The notes under the pieces were generated by a model. The model did not search any database. It was not told the origin of the DNA and worked only from the letters and a program-made list of their open reading frames with translations. Below are positions 6,569-13,273 of a stretch of 14,124 bases of DNA, in pieces; position 1 is the stretch's first letter, and each line of letters opens with the position of its first letter. This DNA comes from JALZHR01 sp036389695 (GTDB taxonomy: Bacteria; Acidobacteriota; Blastocatellia; Pyrinomonadales; Pyrinomonadaceae), in NCBI GenBank assembly GCA_036389695.1, contig DASVWG010000434.1, positions 1-14,124 on the forward strand, given 5' to 3'. A program made the position numbers and the translations under genes.

Positions 6569-6717
6569 GGCAGAAACGCGACAGTAATGGAGCGTGTTTT
6601 TAACGCGGAAGTATGAACGCGAAACGATGAATTCGATTCTCGGAATCTGCAATTCATCGTTCATCGTTTCGCATTCATCGTTTCAAAGACACGCTCCATC
6701 ACTGTCGCGTTTCTGCC
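6569..6717. repeat. Long compound hairpin: 29-bp outer stem plus heptamer inner stem
   Basis: The outer arms at 6569-6597 and 6689-6717 match at 28 of 29 positions and are not repetitive. Inside them, 6598-6688 reads in seven-base steps (AACGCGG, AACGCGA, AACGATG, then CGTTCAT, CGTTTCG, CATTCAT, CGTTTCA), and the inner arms pair imperfectly. It fills the gap between the bactofilin gene and the plus-strand gene at 6746, ending 28 bases before that start codon. Confidence 0.88.
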
Positions 6718-6745
6718 TGTGTGATTTAAAATATCTCTGAACGCC

Positions 6746-7408
6746 ATGACCGAACGATTTTCTTTCATCAACGAAGAATTTTTTTCCTTTCAAGCCGCGC
6801 CCGGCGAGATGGACGCGCTCTGGCGCGAGGGCTGGCGGCATTTCGGCGTGCATTTTTTTCGTTACAATCTGGGCTTTTACGAATATGAAATCCGCCGCGT
6901 TTTGCCGCTCCGCATTCGTCTCGCCGATTTTAAGTTTTCCAAAAGCCAGCGCCGCGTTTTGAATAAAAACAGGGATTTGGAAACGATAATTCGCCCCGCG
7001 CGAATCGACGCGGAAAAGGAAAATTTGTTCGGGCGCCACAAGCGGCGCTTCAAATCCGGCGTTCCCGATTCGATTTACAATTTTCTTTCCGAAGAGCCTG
7101 CCGCCGTGCCGTGCGAGGCGCTCGAAGTCTGCGTTTTCGAGCGGGGAAATCTGCTTGCCGCCAGCTTTTTCGACGTCGGGCGAGAAGCGATTTCGAGCAT
7201 TTACGGAATGTTTGAGCCTTCGCGGGAAAAACGCAGTCTCGGCATTCTGACGATGCTTCTGGAAATCCGCTACGCAATGGAAAACGGGAAAAAGTTTTAT
7301 TATTCGGGCTACGCTTACGAAGGAAGTTCCTTTTACGATTACAAAAAACGATTTTCCGCGCTGGAAAGCTTCGACTGGCGCGGCAGATGGGAAAATTTCG
7401 CCGAATAA
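6746..7408 (+). CDS. Aminoacyl-tRNA-protein transferase-like protein (Bpt/ATE family) lacking the CxxC motif
   Basis: 220 residues. The C-terminal half fits the ATE/Bpt transferase core: a MFEPSREKRSLGILTMLLEI segment near 155-174, then YYSGYAYEGSSFYDYKKRF near 185-203. Family members move Leu or Arg from charged tRNA to protein N-termini to mark them for degradation. The N-terminal half keeps the PLRI...F..SKSQRR..NKN block (54-76). Where typical members have cysteines just before it, this one reads FYEYEIRRVLPLRI, and the N-terminal Cys-rich opening is absent. The only cysteines are C123 and C129, elsewhere. It may therefore be a non-canonical or differently specific transferase. The ATG has no clear Shine-Dalgarno, and the preceding hairpin ends 28 bases upstream. 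Family assignment is fairly firm; activity is uncertain. Confidence 0.72.
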   Translation: MTERFSFINEEFFSFQAAPGEMDALWREGWRHFGVHFFRYNLGFYEYEIRRVLPLRIRLADFKFSKSQRRVLNKNRDLETIIRPARIDAEKENLFGRHKRRFKSGVPDSIYNFLSEEPAAVPCEALEVCVFERGNLLAASFFDVGREAISSIYGMFEPSREKRSLGILTMLLEIRYAMENGKKFYYSGYAYEGSSFYDYKKRFSALESFDWRGRWENFAE

Positions 7409-7485
7409 TTGCGCAAGCCGCCGGTTTTTCTTTCGTTCTTCAGGAACAAAAGATTGTTTCGGGCGTCTAAAGAATCGGAGGCTTT

Positions 7486-8049
7486 ATGAAAACATTTACG
7501 AATCCGCTTAACAATATCCATATCGCCAGCCCGTGCGCGGCAGACTGGAACGAAATGGTCGGCGACGAGCGCCGGCGTTTCTGCTCGCAGTGCAGCTTAA
7601 ACGTCTACAACCTTTCGGGAATGACGGGCGACGAGGCGGAAAACCTTTTGCTGACGTCGGAAGGTCGCGTCTGCGTCAGATTTTATCGCCGCAAAGACGG
7701 CACGATTTTAACGAAGGATTGTCCGGTCGGCTGGCAGGCGGTCAAGCGCCGCCTCTCAAAAATGGCGACCGCCGTCGTTTCGCTGTGCGCGGGAGTTTTC
7801 ACCGGAATTTTCGCTTTTAATCAACCGAAAACGGAGCCGGTAAATGTCGACGTCCAATCCGTGCTTCAACAAAATCGCGTGCCGCCGTCGTTTACTCAGG
7901 CGACAAAAAATTATGAAGCCGTTGAATTTGAAGACGGCTGGATGGGAAAACCCGTCATTATGGGAGAACCGACCTTGATGCCGACCGCCGGATTTCCTGA
8001 AAATTTGGACGAGGTGAGAAAAGATATTAAGAAAAAACGAAAACGTTAA
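7486..8049 (+). CDS. Membrane protein with cysteine-rich N-terminal domain
   Basis: 187 residues. Residues 1-90 hold Cys17, Cys33, Cys36, Cys63 and Cys79 in a compact domain with the pattern PCAADWNEMVGDERRRFCSQC then SLNVYNLS and RVCVRFYRRKDG, which looks like a small metal-binding or redox fold. One membrane span follows at about 93-111 (ATAVVSLCAGVFTGIFAF), then a ~75-residue tail ending in a strongly basic KKKRKR. From memory, proteins with this opening are frequent, uncharacterised and multi-copy in Acidobacteriota. The domain arrangement (small zinc-like head, single span, variable tail) is reminiscent of membrane-tethered anti-sigma factors, but no sigma factor gene is adjacent, so this remains speculation. 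GGAGG (7477-7481) lies 4 bases before the ATG. Confidence 0.75.
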   Translation: MKTFTNPLNNIHIASPCAADWNEMVGDERRRFCSQCSLNVYNLSGMTGDEAENLLLTSEGRVCVRFYRRKDGTILTKDCPVGWQAVKRRLSKMATAVVSLCAGVFTGIFAFNQPKTEPVNVDVQSVLQQNRVPPSFTQATKNYEAVEFEDGWMGKPVIMGEPTLMPTAGFPENLDEVRKDIKKKRKR

Positions 8050-8070
8050 AAATGCAAAACGTTTATTAAT

Positions 8071-8163
8071 GCAAAATGCAAAATGCAAAATGCAAAATAT
8101 TAGGATTTAGAATTTAAGATTAAATCTTTCCTTACATTTTGCATTTTGCATTTTGCATTTTGC
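8071..8163. repeat. Perfect 28-bp heptamer hairpin, (GCAAAAT)4 facing (ATTTTGC)4
   Basis: Four exact copies of GCAAAAT at 8071-8098 face four exact copies of ATTTTGC at 8136-8163 across a 37-base AT-rich loop. It sits between convergent genes ending at 8049 and 8172 and could terminate both. The same unit recurs at 13102-13129. Confidence 0.92.
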
Positions 8164-8171
8164 GTTTTAAA

Positions 8172-8726
8172 CTAGCCGACCAGACTCAAATCGGTTGCCG
8201 TCTCCGGTATCGCCGATAAAAACTGCGCTTGCAGCGCCGCGATGGATTCGGGGCTGAAAATTTCGATGTAGCGCGCGGTCTGTTCCGGCGTCATCACTTC
8301 CAGCATAAAGCGGTCTTCAATCCACAGCTCGATTAACTGAAACAAGCCTTCGCCGCGATTGCAGGTCAAAACGCGCCAGCCTTCGCGCCCGGCGATTGCC
8401 TTGACTTCCGGTTCGCTCAAATGCGTGTTGATGTTCAGATGCGTGGCGACGTAGCGCGGCGCATAATCGTCGGCGACAAATTTCGCTTCGTATTCTTCGG
8501 TCGGCGTCTGCGCGTCGAAATTTTCTTCCGGCGGCAAGCCTTCGCCCGGCACTAAAACGGTGTTGGCGGGCGTCACTTCCACGCCCGTGCCTTTGCCGTC
8601 GTTGGCGAGCGCGATGTAGGAATTCGGGCACGGCGGGAAAGGAATAACCGTTCCGCCCCACAATTCAGCTAAAACCCGCGCGACTTTTTCCGGGTTGTGA
8701 ACGCCGATGGAAATATGATTTATCAT
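8172..8726 (-). CDS. VOC-fold (glyoxalase-like) protein
   Basis: 184 residues. It begins INHISIGVHNPEKVARVLAELWGG, the typical first beta-alpha unit of the vicinal-oxygen-chelate fold with a possible metal ligand at His4. A second module appears around residues 95-150, with ATHLNIN near the middle and LIELWIEDRFMLEVMTPEQ, where Glu could be a metal ligand. It is longer than single-domain glyoxalases, and the substrate cannot be read from sequence. VOC proteins include lyases, isomerases and dioxygenases using a divalent metal. The start at 8726 is supported by AAGGAGC (8737-8743) 10-11 bases upstream. That ribosome-binding site takes part in alternative base pairing (see 8735-8780). It is divergent from the gene at 8932. 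Confidence 0.62.
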   Translation of the reverse strand: MINHISIGVHNPEKVARVLAELWGGTVIPFPPCPNSYIALANDGKGTGVEVTPANTVLVPGEGLPPEENFDAQTPTEEYEAKFVADDYAPRYVATHLNINTHLSEPEVKAIAGREGWRVLTCNRGEGLFQLIELWIEDRFMLEVMTPEQTARYIEIFSPESIAALQAQFLSAIPETATDLSLVG

Positions 8727-8734
8727 TTGAAAAA

Positions 8735-8780
8735 TTGCTCCTTTGAATAAATAAATAATTGCCGGAGCAAAACGCTCCTT
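8735..8780 (-). promoter_or_regulatory. Possible two-state leader controlling the VOC gene
   Basis: In the minus-strand leader AAGGAGC occurs twice, at 8774-8780 and again as the real Shine-Dalgarno at 8737-8743. Between them, TTGCTCC (8764-8770) can pair with either: GGAGC/GCTCC upstream (5 bp, 5-base loop) or the Shine-Dalgarno GGAGCAA (7 bp perfect, 22-base loop). The two stems exclude each other. Nothing else stands out in 8727-8931 except a small GC stem (8820-8825 with 8836-8841). Confidence 0.4.
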
Positions 8781-8931
8781 AATTGCAATAGCGGATTTTC
8801 AAAGCAAAAAGTACCAAAGCCGCCGAATTTATTTCCGGCGGGGCGAAACAAAATTTATTGTTTGTGATAAATTTTCAAGTAAAAATACGAATAAACGGCG
8901 AAAAGAGCGCGCGGCAATCATTAAAATCTTT

Positions 8932-10083
8932 ATGAAAAAAATATCTGTGTTTCTCGGCGCGTACCTGTGGACGATTTTTCTTTGCTTTTCTATTTTCGCG
9001 CAGGAATTTAAAACGATTCAGGACGGCGTCGAATACGCCGAAATGACGCGCGGGACGAAGGAAGAACCCGTTCGCATCAATTTACTGCGGCTCGATTTAA
9101 CGAAAGTGCGGCTCGACGTCGCGCACGCGATGGACGCGGCAATCGGCTTGGAAAAAACTTCTTCGATTGCCGCGCGATACGGCGCGTTGGCGGCGATAAA
9201 CGGCGGATTTTTCCGGCTCGACAGAAGCATTTTCGCGGGCGACCCGACGGGAGTTTTGAAGATTGACGGAAAACTTTTGAGCGAAGATTATAACGGGCGA
9301 ATTGCTTTTTTAATCGAAAACAAAGCGGATAAAACCGAAGTCTATTTCGAGCATTTGAATTTAAGCGCGACGCTTAGCGTCGGCGAGCAGTTTTTAGAGT
9401 TATCCGGTATTAACCGCGAACGCAAACAGGACGAATTGCTTGTTTTTACTCCCGAATTTAACCGCACGACTTTGACGAATCCAAACGGTCTGGAAGTAAT
9501 CGTGCGCCAGCGAAAAATTGTGCAGGTGACGGATGGAAAAGGCAGCAGCCTGATTCCGCCGGACGGTTTTGTGTTATCGGCAAGCGGCAAACGGCGGGAA
9601 GAGCTTTTGCGTTACGCGAAAATTAAAGCGGAGGTGGAGTTCTTTTACCACTATGCAAAATTCGGCGATTATTTGGCTCTTAAGCCAAAACTTTCCGCGC
9701 CTTTTCCCGCTTCCGAAGACATTACCGGCGGCGTTCCTCAATTAATCAAAAACGGTAAAATCGAAATTACGTGGCAGCAGGAAAAATCTTCGAAAGAATT
9801 TGTCGAAACGCGCCATCCGCGCACGGCGGCGGCGAAATTAAAAGACGGAAAATTTTTGCTGGTGACGGTTGACGGTCGGCAGGCGGGCTACAGCGTCGGG
9901 ATGAATCTGAACGAATTAGCCGCGTTTCTGCTGGAGCTCGGCGCACAGGACGCGATGAATCTGGACGGCGGCGGCTCGACGACGATGTTTCTGGACGGCA
10001 AAGTCGCCAACAAGCCTTCGGACAAAGAAGGCGAAAGAAGCGTCAGCGACGCGATTCTGGTTTTCCCGCGAAAGAAAAATTAA
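8932..10083 (+). CDS. Secreted phosphodiester glycosidase family protein (NAGPA-like)
   Basis: 383 residues with a signal peptide (KK, then LGAYLWTIFLCFSIFA, cleavage near residue 23). The body matches the NAGPA/phosphodiester glycosidase family: ALAAINGGFF at 85-94, DITGGVPQLIKNGK near 263-276, RHPRTAAAKLKDG at 294-306, VDGRQ at 313-317, GMNLNELAAFLLELGAQDAMNLDGGGSTTM (323-352) and the closing RSVSDAILVF. Family members cleave sugar-1-phosphodiesters; bacterial ones are tied to exopolysaccharide or teichoic-acid type substrates. Here it probably acts in the periplasm or outside the cell on an unknown phosphodiester glycan. The insert between the INGGFF and ITGG motifs is about 170 residues, so the core is complete. 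No obvious Shine-Dalgarno precedes the ATG. It is followed by a heptamer palindrome. Confidence 0.88.
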   Translation: MKKISVFLGAYLWTIFLCFSIFAQEFKTIQDGVEYAEMTRGTKEEPVRINLLRLDLTKVRLDVAHAMDAAIGLEKTSSIAARYGALAAINGGFFRLDRSIFAGDPTGVLKIDGKLLSEDYNGRIAFLIENKADKTEVYFEHLNLSATLSVGEQFLELSGINRERKQDELLVFTPEFNRTTLTNPNGLEVIVRQRKIVQVTDGKGSSLIPPDGFVLSASGKRREELLRYAKIKAEVEFFYHYAKFGDYLALKPKLSAPFPASEDITGGVPQLIKNGKIEITWQQEKSSKEFVETRHPRTAAAKLKDGKFLLVTVDGRQAGYSVGMNLNELAAFLLELGAQDAMNLDGGGSTTMFLDGKVANKPSDKEGERSVSDAILVFPRKKN

Positions 10084-10087
10084 TCGA

Positions 10088-10221
10088 AACGATGAACGCG
10101 GAACGATGAACGATGAACGAAAGAAAGTTTTGAATTTTGAATTTTAAATTATCGAAAACCATTAATTCAAAACTCAAAATTGCTTTATCGTTCCGCGTTC
10201 CGCATTCATCGTTCCGCGTTT
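10088..10221. repeat. Heptamer inverted repeat (AACGATG/AACGCGG type)
   Basis: Left array 10088-10122: AACGATG, AACGCGG, AACGATG, AACGATG, AACGAAA. Right array 10187-10221: ATCGTTC, CGCGTTC, CGCATTC, ATCGTTC, CGCGTTT. Inner TTGAATT repeats (10130-10143) face AATTCAAAACTCAAAATT (10164-10181). The two arms use the same two-letter vocabulary, but the order of AT and CG variants differs. It lies between convergent genes and overlaps the yjbQ stop codon. Confidence 0.85.
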
Positions 10222-10606
10222 AAATAATCTTCACCAGAACTTTTCTCTCACGCGCGCCGTCGAATTCGCACAGGTAGATTCCCTGCCAGCGACCGAGCAG
10301 GAGCTTGCCGTTTTCAAACGGAACGGTAACGCTCGAGCCGACGAGCGACGACTTTATATGCGCGTCCGAGTTGTGTTCAAAATGGCGGAAACCTTCATAA
10401 AACTGCGGAATCGTGTTTTTCAGAAACAAAAGCATATCGCTTTTCACGTCCGGGTCGGCGTTCTCGTTTATCGTCAAACCGCAGGTCGTGTGCTGCGTGA
10501 AAAGAAGGCAGACGCCTTCGCCGCCGTCCGGCAAAAGCCTCTCGACCTCGCGCGTGATTTCAATCATTTCCTCGCGCTTTTTCGATTGAACTTTCAGAGT
10601 GAACAT
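10220..10606 (-). CDS. yjbQ: YjbQ family protein
   Basis: 128 residues, the usual size of this single-domain family (UPF0047, PF01894). Conserved pieces are all present: FTQHTTCGLTINENADPDV (36-54), HFEHNSDAHIKSSLVG (75-90) and LGRWQGIYLCEFDG (104-117), with the His/Asp/Glu set thought to bind a metal. E. coli YjbQ has weak thiamine-phosphate synthase activity, but the main physiological role is unsettled. It lies downstream of hppA on the same strand with a repeat-built hairpin between, so co-transcription is doubtful. The start region has no strong Shine-Dalgarno; the hairpin arm begins 10 bases upstream of the ATG. Confidence 0.9.
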   Translation of the reverse strand: MFTLKVQSKKREEMIEITREVERLLPDGGEGVCLLFTQHTTCGLTINENADPDVKSDMLLFLKNTIPQFYEGFRHFEHNSDAHIKSSLVGSSVTVPFENGKLLLGRWQGIYLCEFDGARERKVLVKII

Positions 10607-10615
10607 TATTCAGCA

Positions 10616-10717
10616 AAAATTCAAACAGGATAGACAGGATGAACAGGATAAAGAAAATTCAAAATCTAGTGGTTTGATTTTTTATCCTGTCTATCCTGTC
10701 CATCCTGTTTGAATTTT
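10616..10717. repeat. Nine-base tandem-repeat hairpin (ACAGGATRG type)
   Basis: Arms 10616-10652 and 10681-10717 match at 34 of 37 positions. Each arm is three copies of an ACAGGATxx unit of nine bases, flanked by AAAATTCAA. The loop is 28 bases. It lies between hppA and yjbQ, both on the minus strand, and may end hppA transcripts. The nine-base period sets it apart from the seven-base repeats elsewhere in the window. Confidence 0.88.
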
Positions 10718-10760
10718 CCTTTAAATAGGTTTCCTTTAATGAACAGTTAGCCGATTTCTT

Positions 10761-12950
10761 TTACAGTTTATTTTCAGTATGAACTTCAACTGTTCTTTCC
10801 ACTTGAGCTTTTGGCGTTATTTCAGCGTGCGGTCGCTGATTTGATTTAATGGCGATGTGCGGGGCAATAATCAAGGCGACGATGCTCATCAGCTTAATCA
10901 GGATATTCATCGAAGGTCCCGAAGTATCTTTGAACGGGTCGCCGACCGTATCGCCGGTCACGCTCGCTTTATGAGCTTCGCTTCCTTTATACTGCATTTT
11001 CCCGTTAATCATTACGCCCGCTTCAAATGATTTTTTAGCGTTATCCCACGCGCCGCCCGCATTGTTTTGAAACATTCCCATTAGGACGCCTGAAACGGTA
11101 ACGCCGGCTAATAAACCTCCCAAAACTTCCGGTCCGAAAGCAAATCCGACGATAATCGGAGTAATTAAAGCAATTGCGCCCGGAAGCATCATTTCTCTGA
11201 GAGACGCTTTGGTGGAAATAGCGACGCATTTATCATATTCCGGCGTCGCTTTATACTCCATAATTCCCGGAATTTCTCTAAACTGGCGTCTGACTTCCTG
11301 CACCATCGCCATCGCCGCTCTGCCGACCGCGGCGATAGCCAGCGAAGAAAAGATAAAAGGAATCATTCCGCCGACGAATAATCCGGCGAGCACGTCCGCT
11401 TTATAAATATCAATCGAGCTGATACCGGCGAGCCCGACATAAGCGGCAAACAATGCCAGAGCCGTCAACGCAGCCGAAGCAATGGCGAAACCTTTACCGG
11501 TTGCCGCCGTCGTATTTCCGACAGCGTCTAAAATATCCGTTCTGGCTCTGACTTCTTTCGGCAGACCGCTCATCTCGGCAATGCCGCCGGCGTTATCGGA
11601 AATCGGTCCGAAAGCGTCGATGGCAAGCTGCATCGCCGTCGTCGCCATCATACCGGCAGCCGCAATCGCCACGCCGTATAATCCGGCAAAGTAATGAGAT
11701 AAATAAATACCGGACGCCAGAACGAGTGTCGGAACCAAAGTCGATTCCATCCCGACGGAAAGACCGCCGATAATATTTGTCGCCGCGCCGGTATCGGATT
11801 GCTGCACGATTGAATTAACCGGACGTTTGCCCATCGATGTGTAATATTCGGTCACGATACTCATCAGAGCGCCGACAATCGACCCGACTAAAATCGCCAT
11901 GAAAACTCCCGTATTGGTGAAGGTATGACCTCTTAAAGTCATACTGGCAGGCATCATCCACATCACGATAAAGTAACAGGCAATCGTCGTAATAATAATC
12001 GAAGTCCAGTTTCCGAGATTCAGCGCCTTTTGCACATTTCCTTTATCGTCGGAAATTCTCACCAGCGAAAAACCGATAATAGAAAAAATAATCCCCAGTC
12101 CGGCAATCAGCATCGGCAGAAGCATCGGCGAAAGACCGCCGAAATTGTCGCTGACGACAATCTCGCGTCCGAGCACCATCGTCGCCAGAATCGTCGCCAC
12201 ATATGAGCCGAAAAGGTCGGCTCCCATTCCGGCAACGTCGCCGACGTTATCGCCGACGTTATCGGCAATAGTCGCCGGGTTTCTCACGTCGTCTTCGGGA
12301 ATCCCCGCTTCTACTTTACCGACCAAATCTGCCCCGACGTCAGCCGCTTTGGTATAAATACCGCCGCCGACTCTGGCAAAAAGCGCAATCGATTCAGCGC
12401 CCAGCGAAAAACCCGCCAGCACCTCAATCGCTTTCTCCATCGCCACGCCGTTTACCGTCCCGCCGGTGCTGACGACATAAAGATTATAAAAAAGAATAAA
12501 AAGCGAGCTGAGACCCAAAACGGCGAGTCCCGCAACGCCGAGTCCCATCACCGTTCCGCCCGTAAAGGCTACCTGAAGCGCGCCTTTCAGACCGGTTCTC
12601 GCCGCCTGTGTTGTTCTGACATTCGCTTTGGTCGCAACATTCATCCCGATGTATCCGGCAGTCGCGCTGAATACCGCGCCGATAATAAATGAAAGCGCGA
12701 TGACGGGCGAAGAAGTTTCAACCAATGTGCCCGACCAAGCCAGAAGAATCGCCGCCGCGGCGGCGAAATAAGCTAAAATTATCCACTCCGCTTTTAAAAA
12801 CGCCATCGCGCCTTTCGCGATATAATTCGACAGCTCGACCATATTTTCTTCACCGGCAGCCTGCTTGCTGACCCATGAAGATTTAAATGCCATCACCACT
12901 AATCCGAAAATCCCCAATGCGGGAATCAGACAAAGAATTATAAATTCCAT
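10761..12950 (-). CDS. hppA: Membrane-bound ion-pumping pyrophosphatase
   Basis: 729 residues with about 16 hydrophobic spans. It hydrolyses cytoplasmic pyrophosphate and pumps cations out. The signature YTKAADVGADLVGKVE (199-214) and DNVGDNVGD (230-238) carry the pyrophosphate/Mg ligands; GDTVGDPFKDTSGPSMNILI near the C-terminus completes the site. GNTTAATGKG (478-487) has Ala where K+-independent enzymes have Lys, so it should be K+-dependent. The gate region reads GADLFGSYVAT, with no Glu at the usual helix-6 positions, while the preceding helix has GAES (Glu186). From memory this pattern marks the H+-pumping K+-dependent group known from Flavobacterium. I chose the ATG at 12950 because AGGTG lies 8 bases upstream and the protein then starts with a membrane helix; a 32-residue upstream extension is unlike the family. 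Confidence 0.95.
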   Translation of the reverse strand: MEFIILCLIPALGIFGLVVMAFKSSWVSKQAAGEENMVELSNYIAKGAMAFLKAEWIILAYFAAAAAILLAWSGTLVETSSPVIALSFIIGAVFSATAGYIGMNVATKANVRTTQAARTGLKGALQVAFTGGTVMGLGVAGLAVLGLSSLFILFYNLYVVSTGGTVNGVAMEKAIEVLAGFSLGAESIALFARVGGGIYTKAADVGADLVGKVEAGIPEDDVRNPATIADNVGDNVGDVAGMGADLFGSYVATILATMVLGREIVVSDNFGGLSPMLLPMLIAGLGIIFSIIGFSLVRISDDKGNVQKALNLGNWTSIIITTIACYFIVMWMMPASMTLRGHTFTNTGVFMAILVGSIVGALMSIVTEYYTSMGKRPVNSIVQQSDTGAATNIIGGLSVGMESTLVPTLVLASGIYLSHYFAGLYGVAIAAAGMMATTAMQLAIDAFGPISDNAGGIAEMSGLPKEVRARTDILDAVGNTTAATGKGFAIASAALTALALFAAYVGLAGISSIDIYKADVLAGLFVGGMIPFIFSSLAIAAVGRAAMAMVQEVRRQFREIPGIMEYKATPEYDKCVAISTKASLREMMLPGAIALITPIIVGFAFGPEVLGGLLAGVTVSGVLMGMFQNNAGGAWDNAKKSFEAGVMINGKMQYKGSEAHKASVTGDTVGDPFKDTSGPSMNILIKLMSIVALIIAPHIAIKSNQRPHAEITPKAQVERTVEVHTENKL

Positions 12951-13053
12951 TCGAAAATCACCTATGTTGTCTAATCTAAAAATTGAGATATTTGCAAACC
13001 TCAGCTTTGCTTGTCGGTTCAACGCAATTTTGCAAAACAAAGGCAAAAGGGTA

Positions 13054-13083
13054 ATTATTGCCGATTTGGACGGAAATTATCAA
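13054..13083 (-). promoter_or_regulatory. Candidate promoter for hppA
   Basis: On the minus strand, TTGATA (13078-13083), an 18-base spacer, AATAAT (13054-13059); each box matches 5 of 6 consensus bases. The predicted start near 13047 gives a ~97-base leader. The heptamer array starts 18 bases upstream of the -35 box. Confidence 0.45.
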
Positions 13084-13101
13084 CCGCAGGCGCGACGAAA
13101 A

Positions 13102-13177
13102 CGCAAAATGCAAAACGCAAAATGCAAAATTGAAAGCATCAATCCGCCGTTTCTCACTTTCCATTTTGCGCTTTGCC
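13102..13177. repeat. Heptamer inverted repeat (CGCAAAA/TGCAAAA type)
   Basis: Left array 13102-13136: CGCAAAA, TGCAAAA, CGCAAAA, TGCAAAA, TTGAAAG. The right arm 13157-13177 is the complement of GGCAAAG, CGCAAAA, TGGAAAG and pairs with 13116-13136 at 17 of 21 positions around a 20-base loop. It lies between divergent hppA and the XRE-type gene. The rest of the 12951-13273 gap holds the hppA promoter and no further gene. Confidence 0.8.
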
Positions 13178-13273
13178 TTAGCTTCCGCCTCATTTTTGAT
13201 TGAAAATAAATTGAAATTATGAAAAGATTATGGCTCAATGTTAAGGTTTTTATAAAGACAAACATTTCAGTTC

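Noticed and set aside
8071..8163. Regular repeats resembling a CRISPR-like array
   Set aside because: Units are seven bases, contiguous and without spacers, and no cas genes are near; it is a tandem-repeat hairpin.
12951..13046. 32-residue N-terminal extension of the pyrophosphatase
   Set aside because: Basic, non-membrane sequence unlike the family; the ATG at 12950 has a Shine-Dalgarno sequence.
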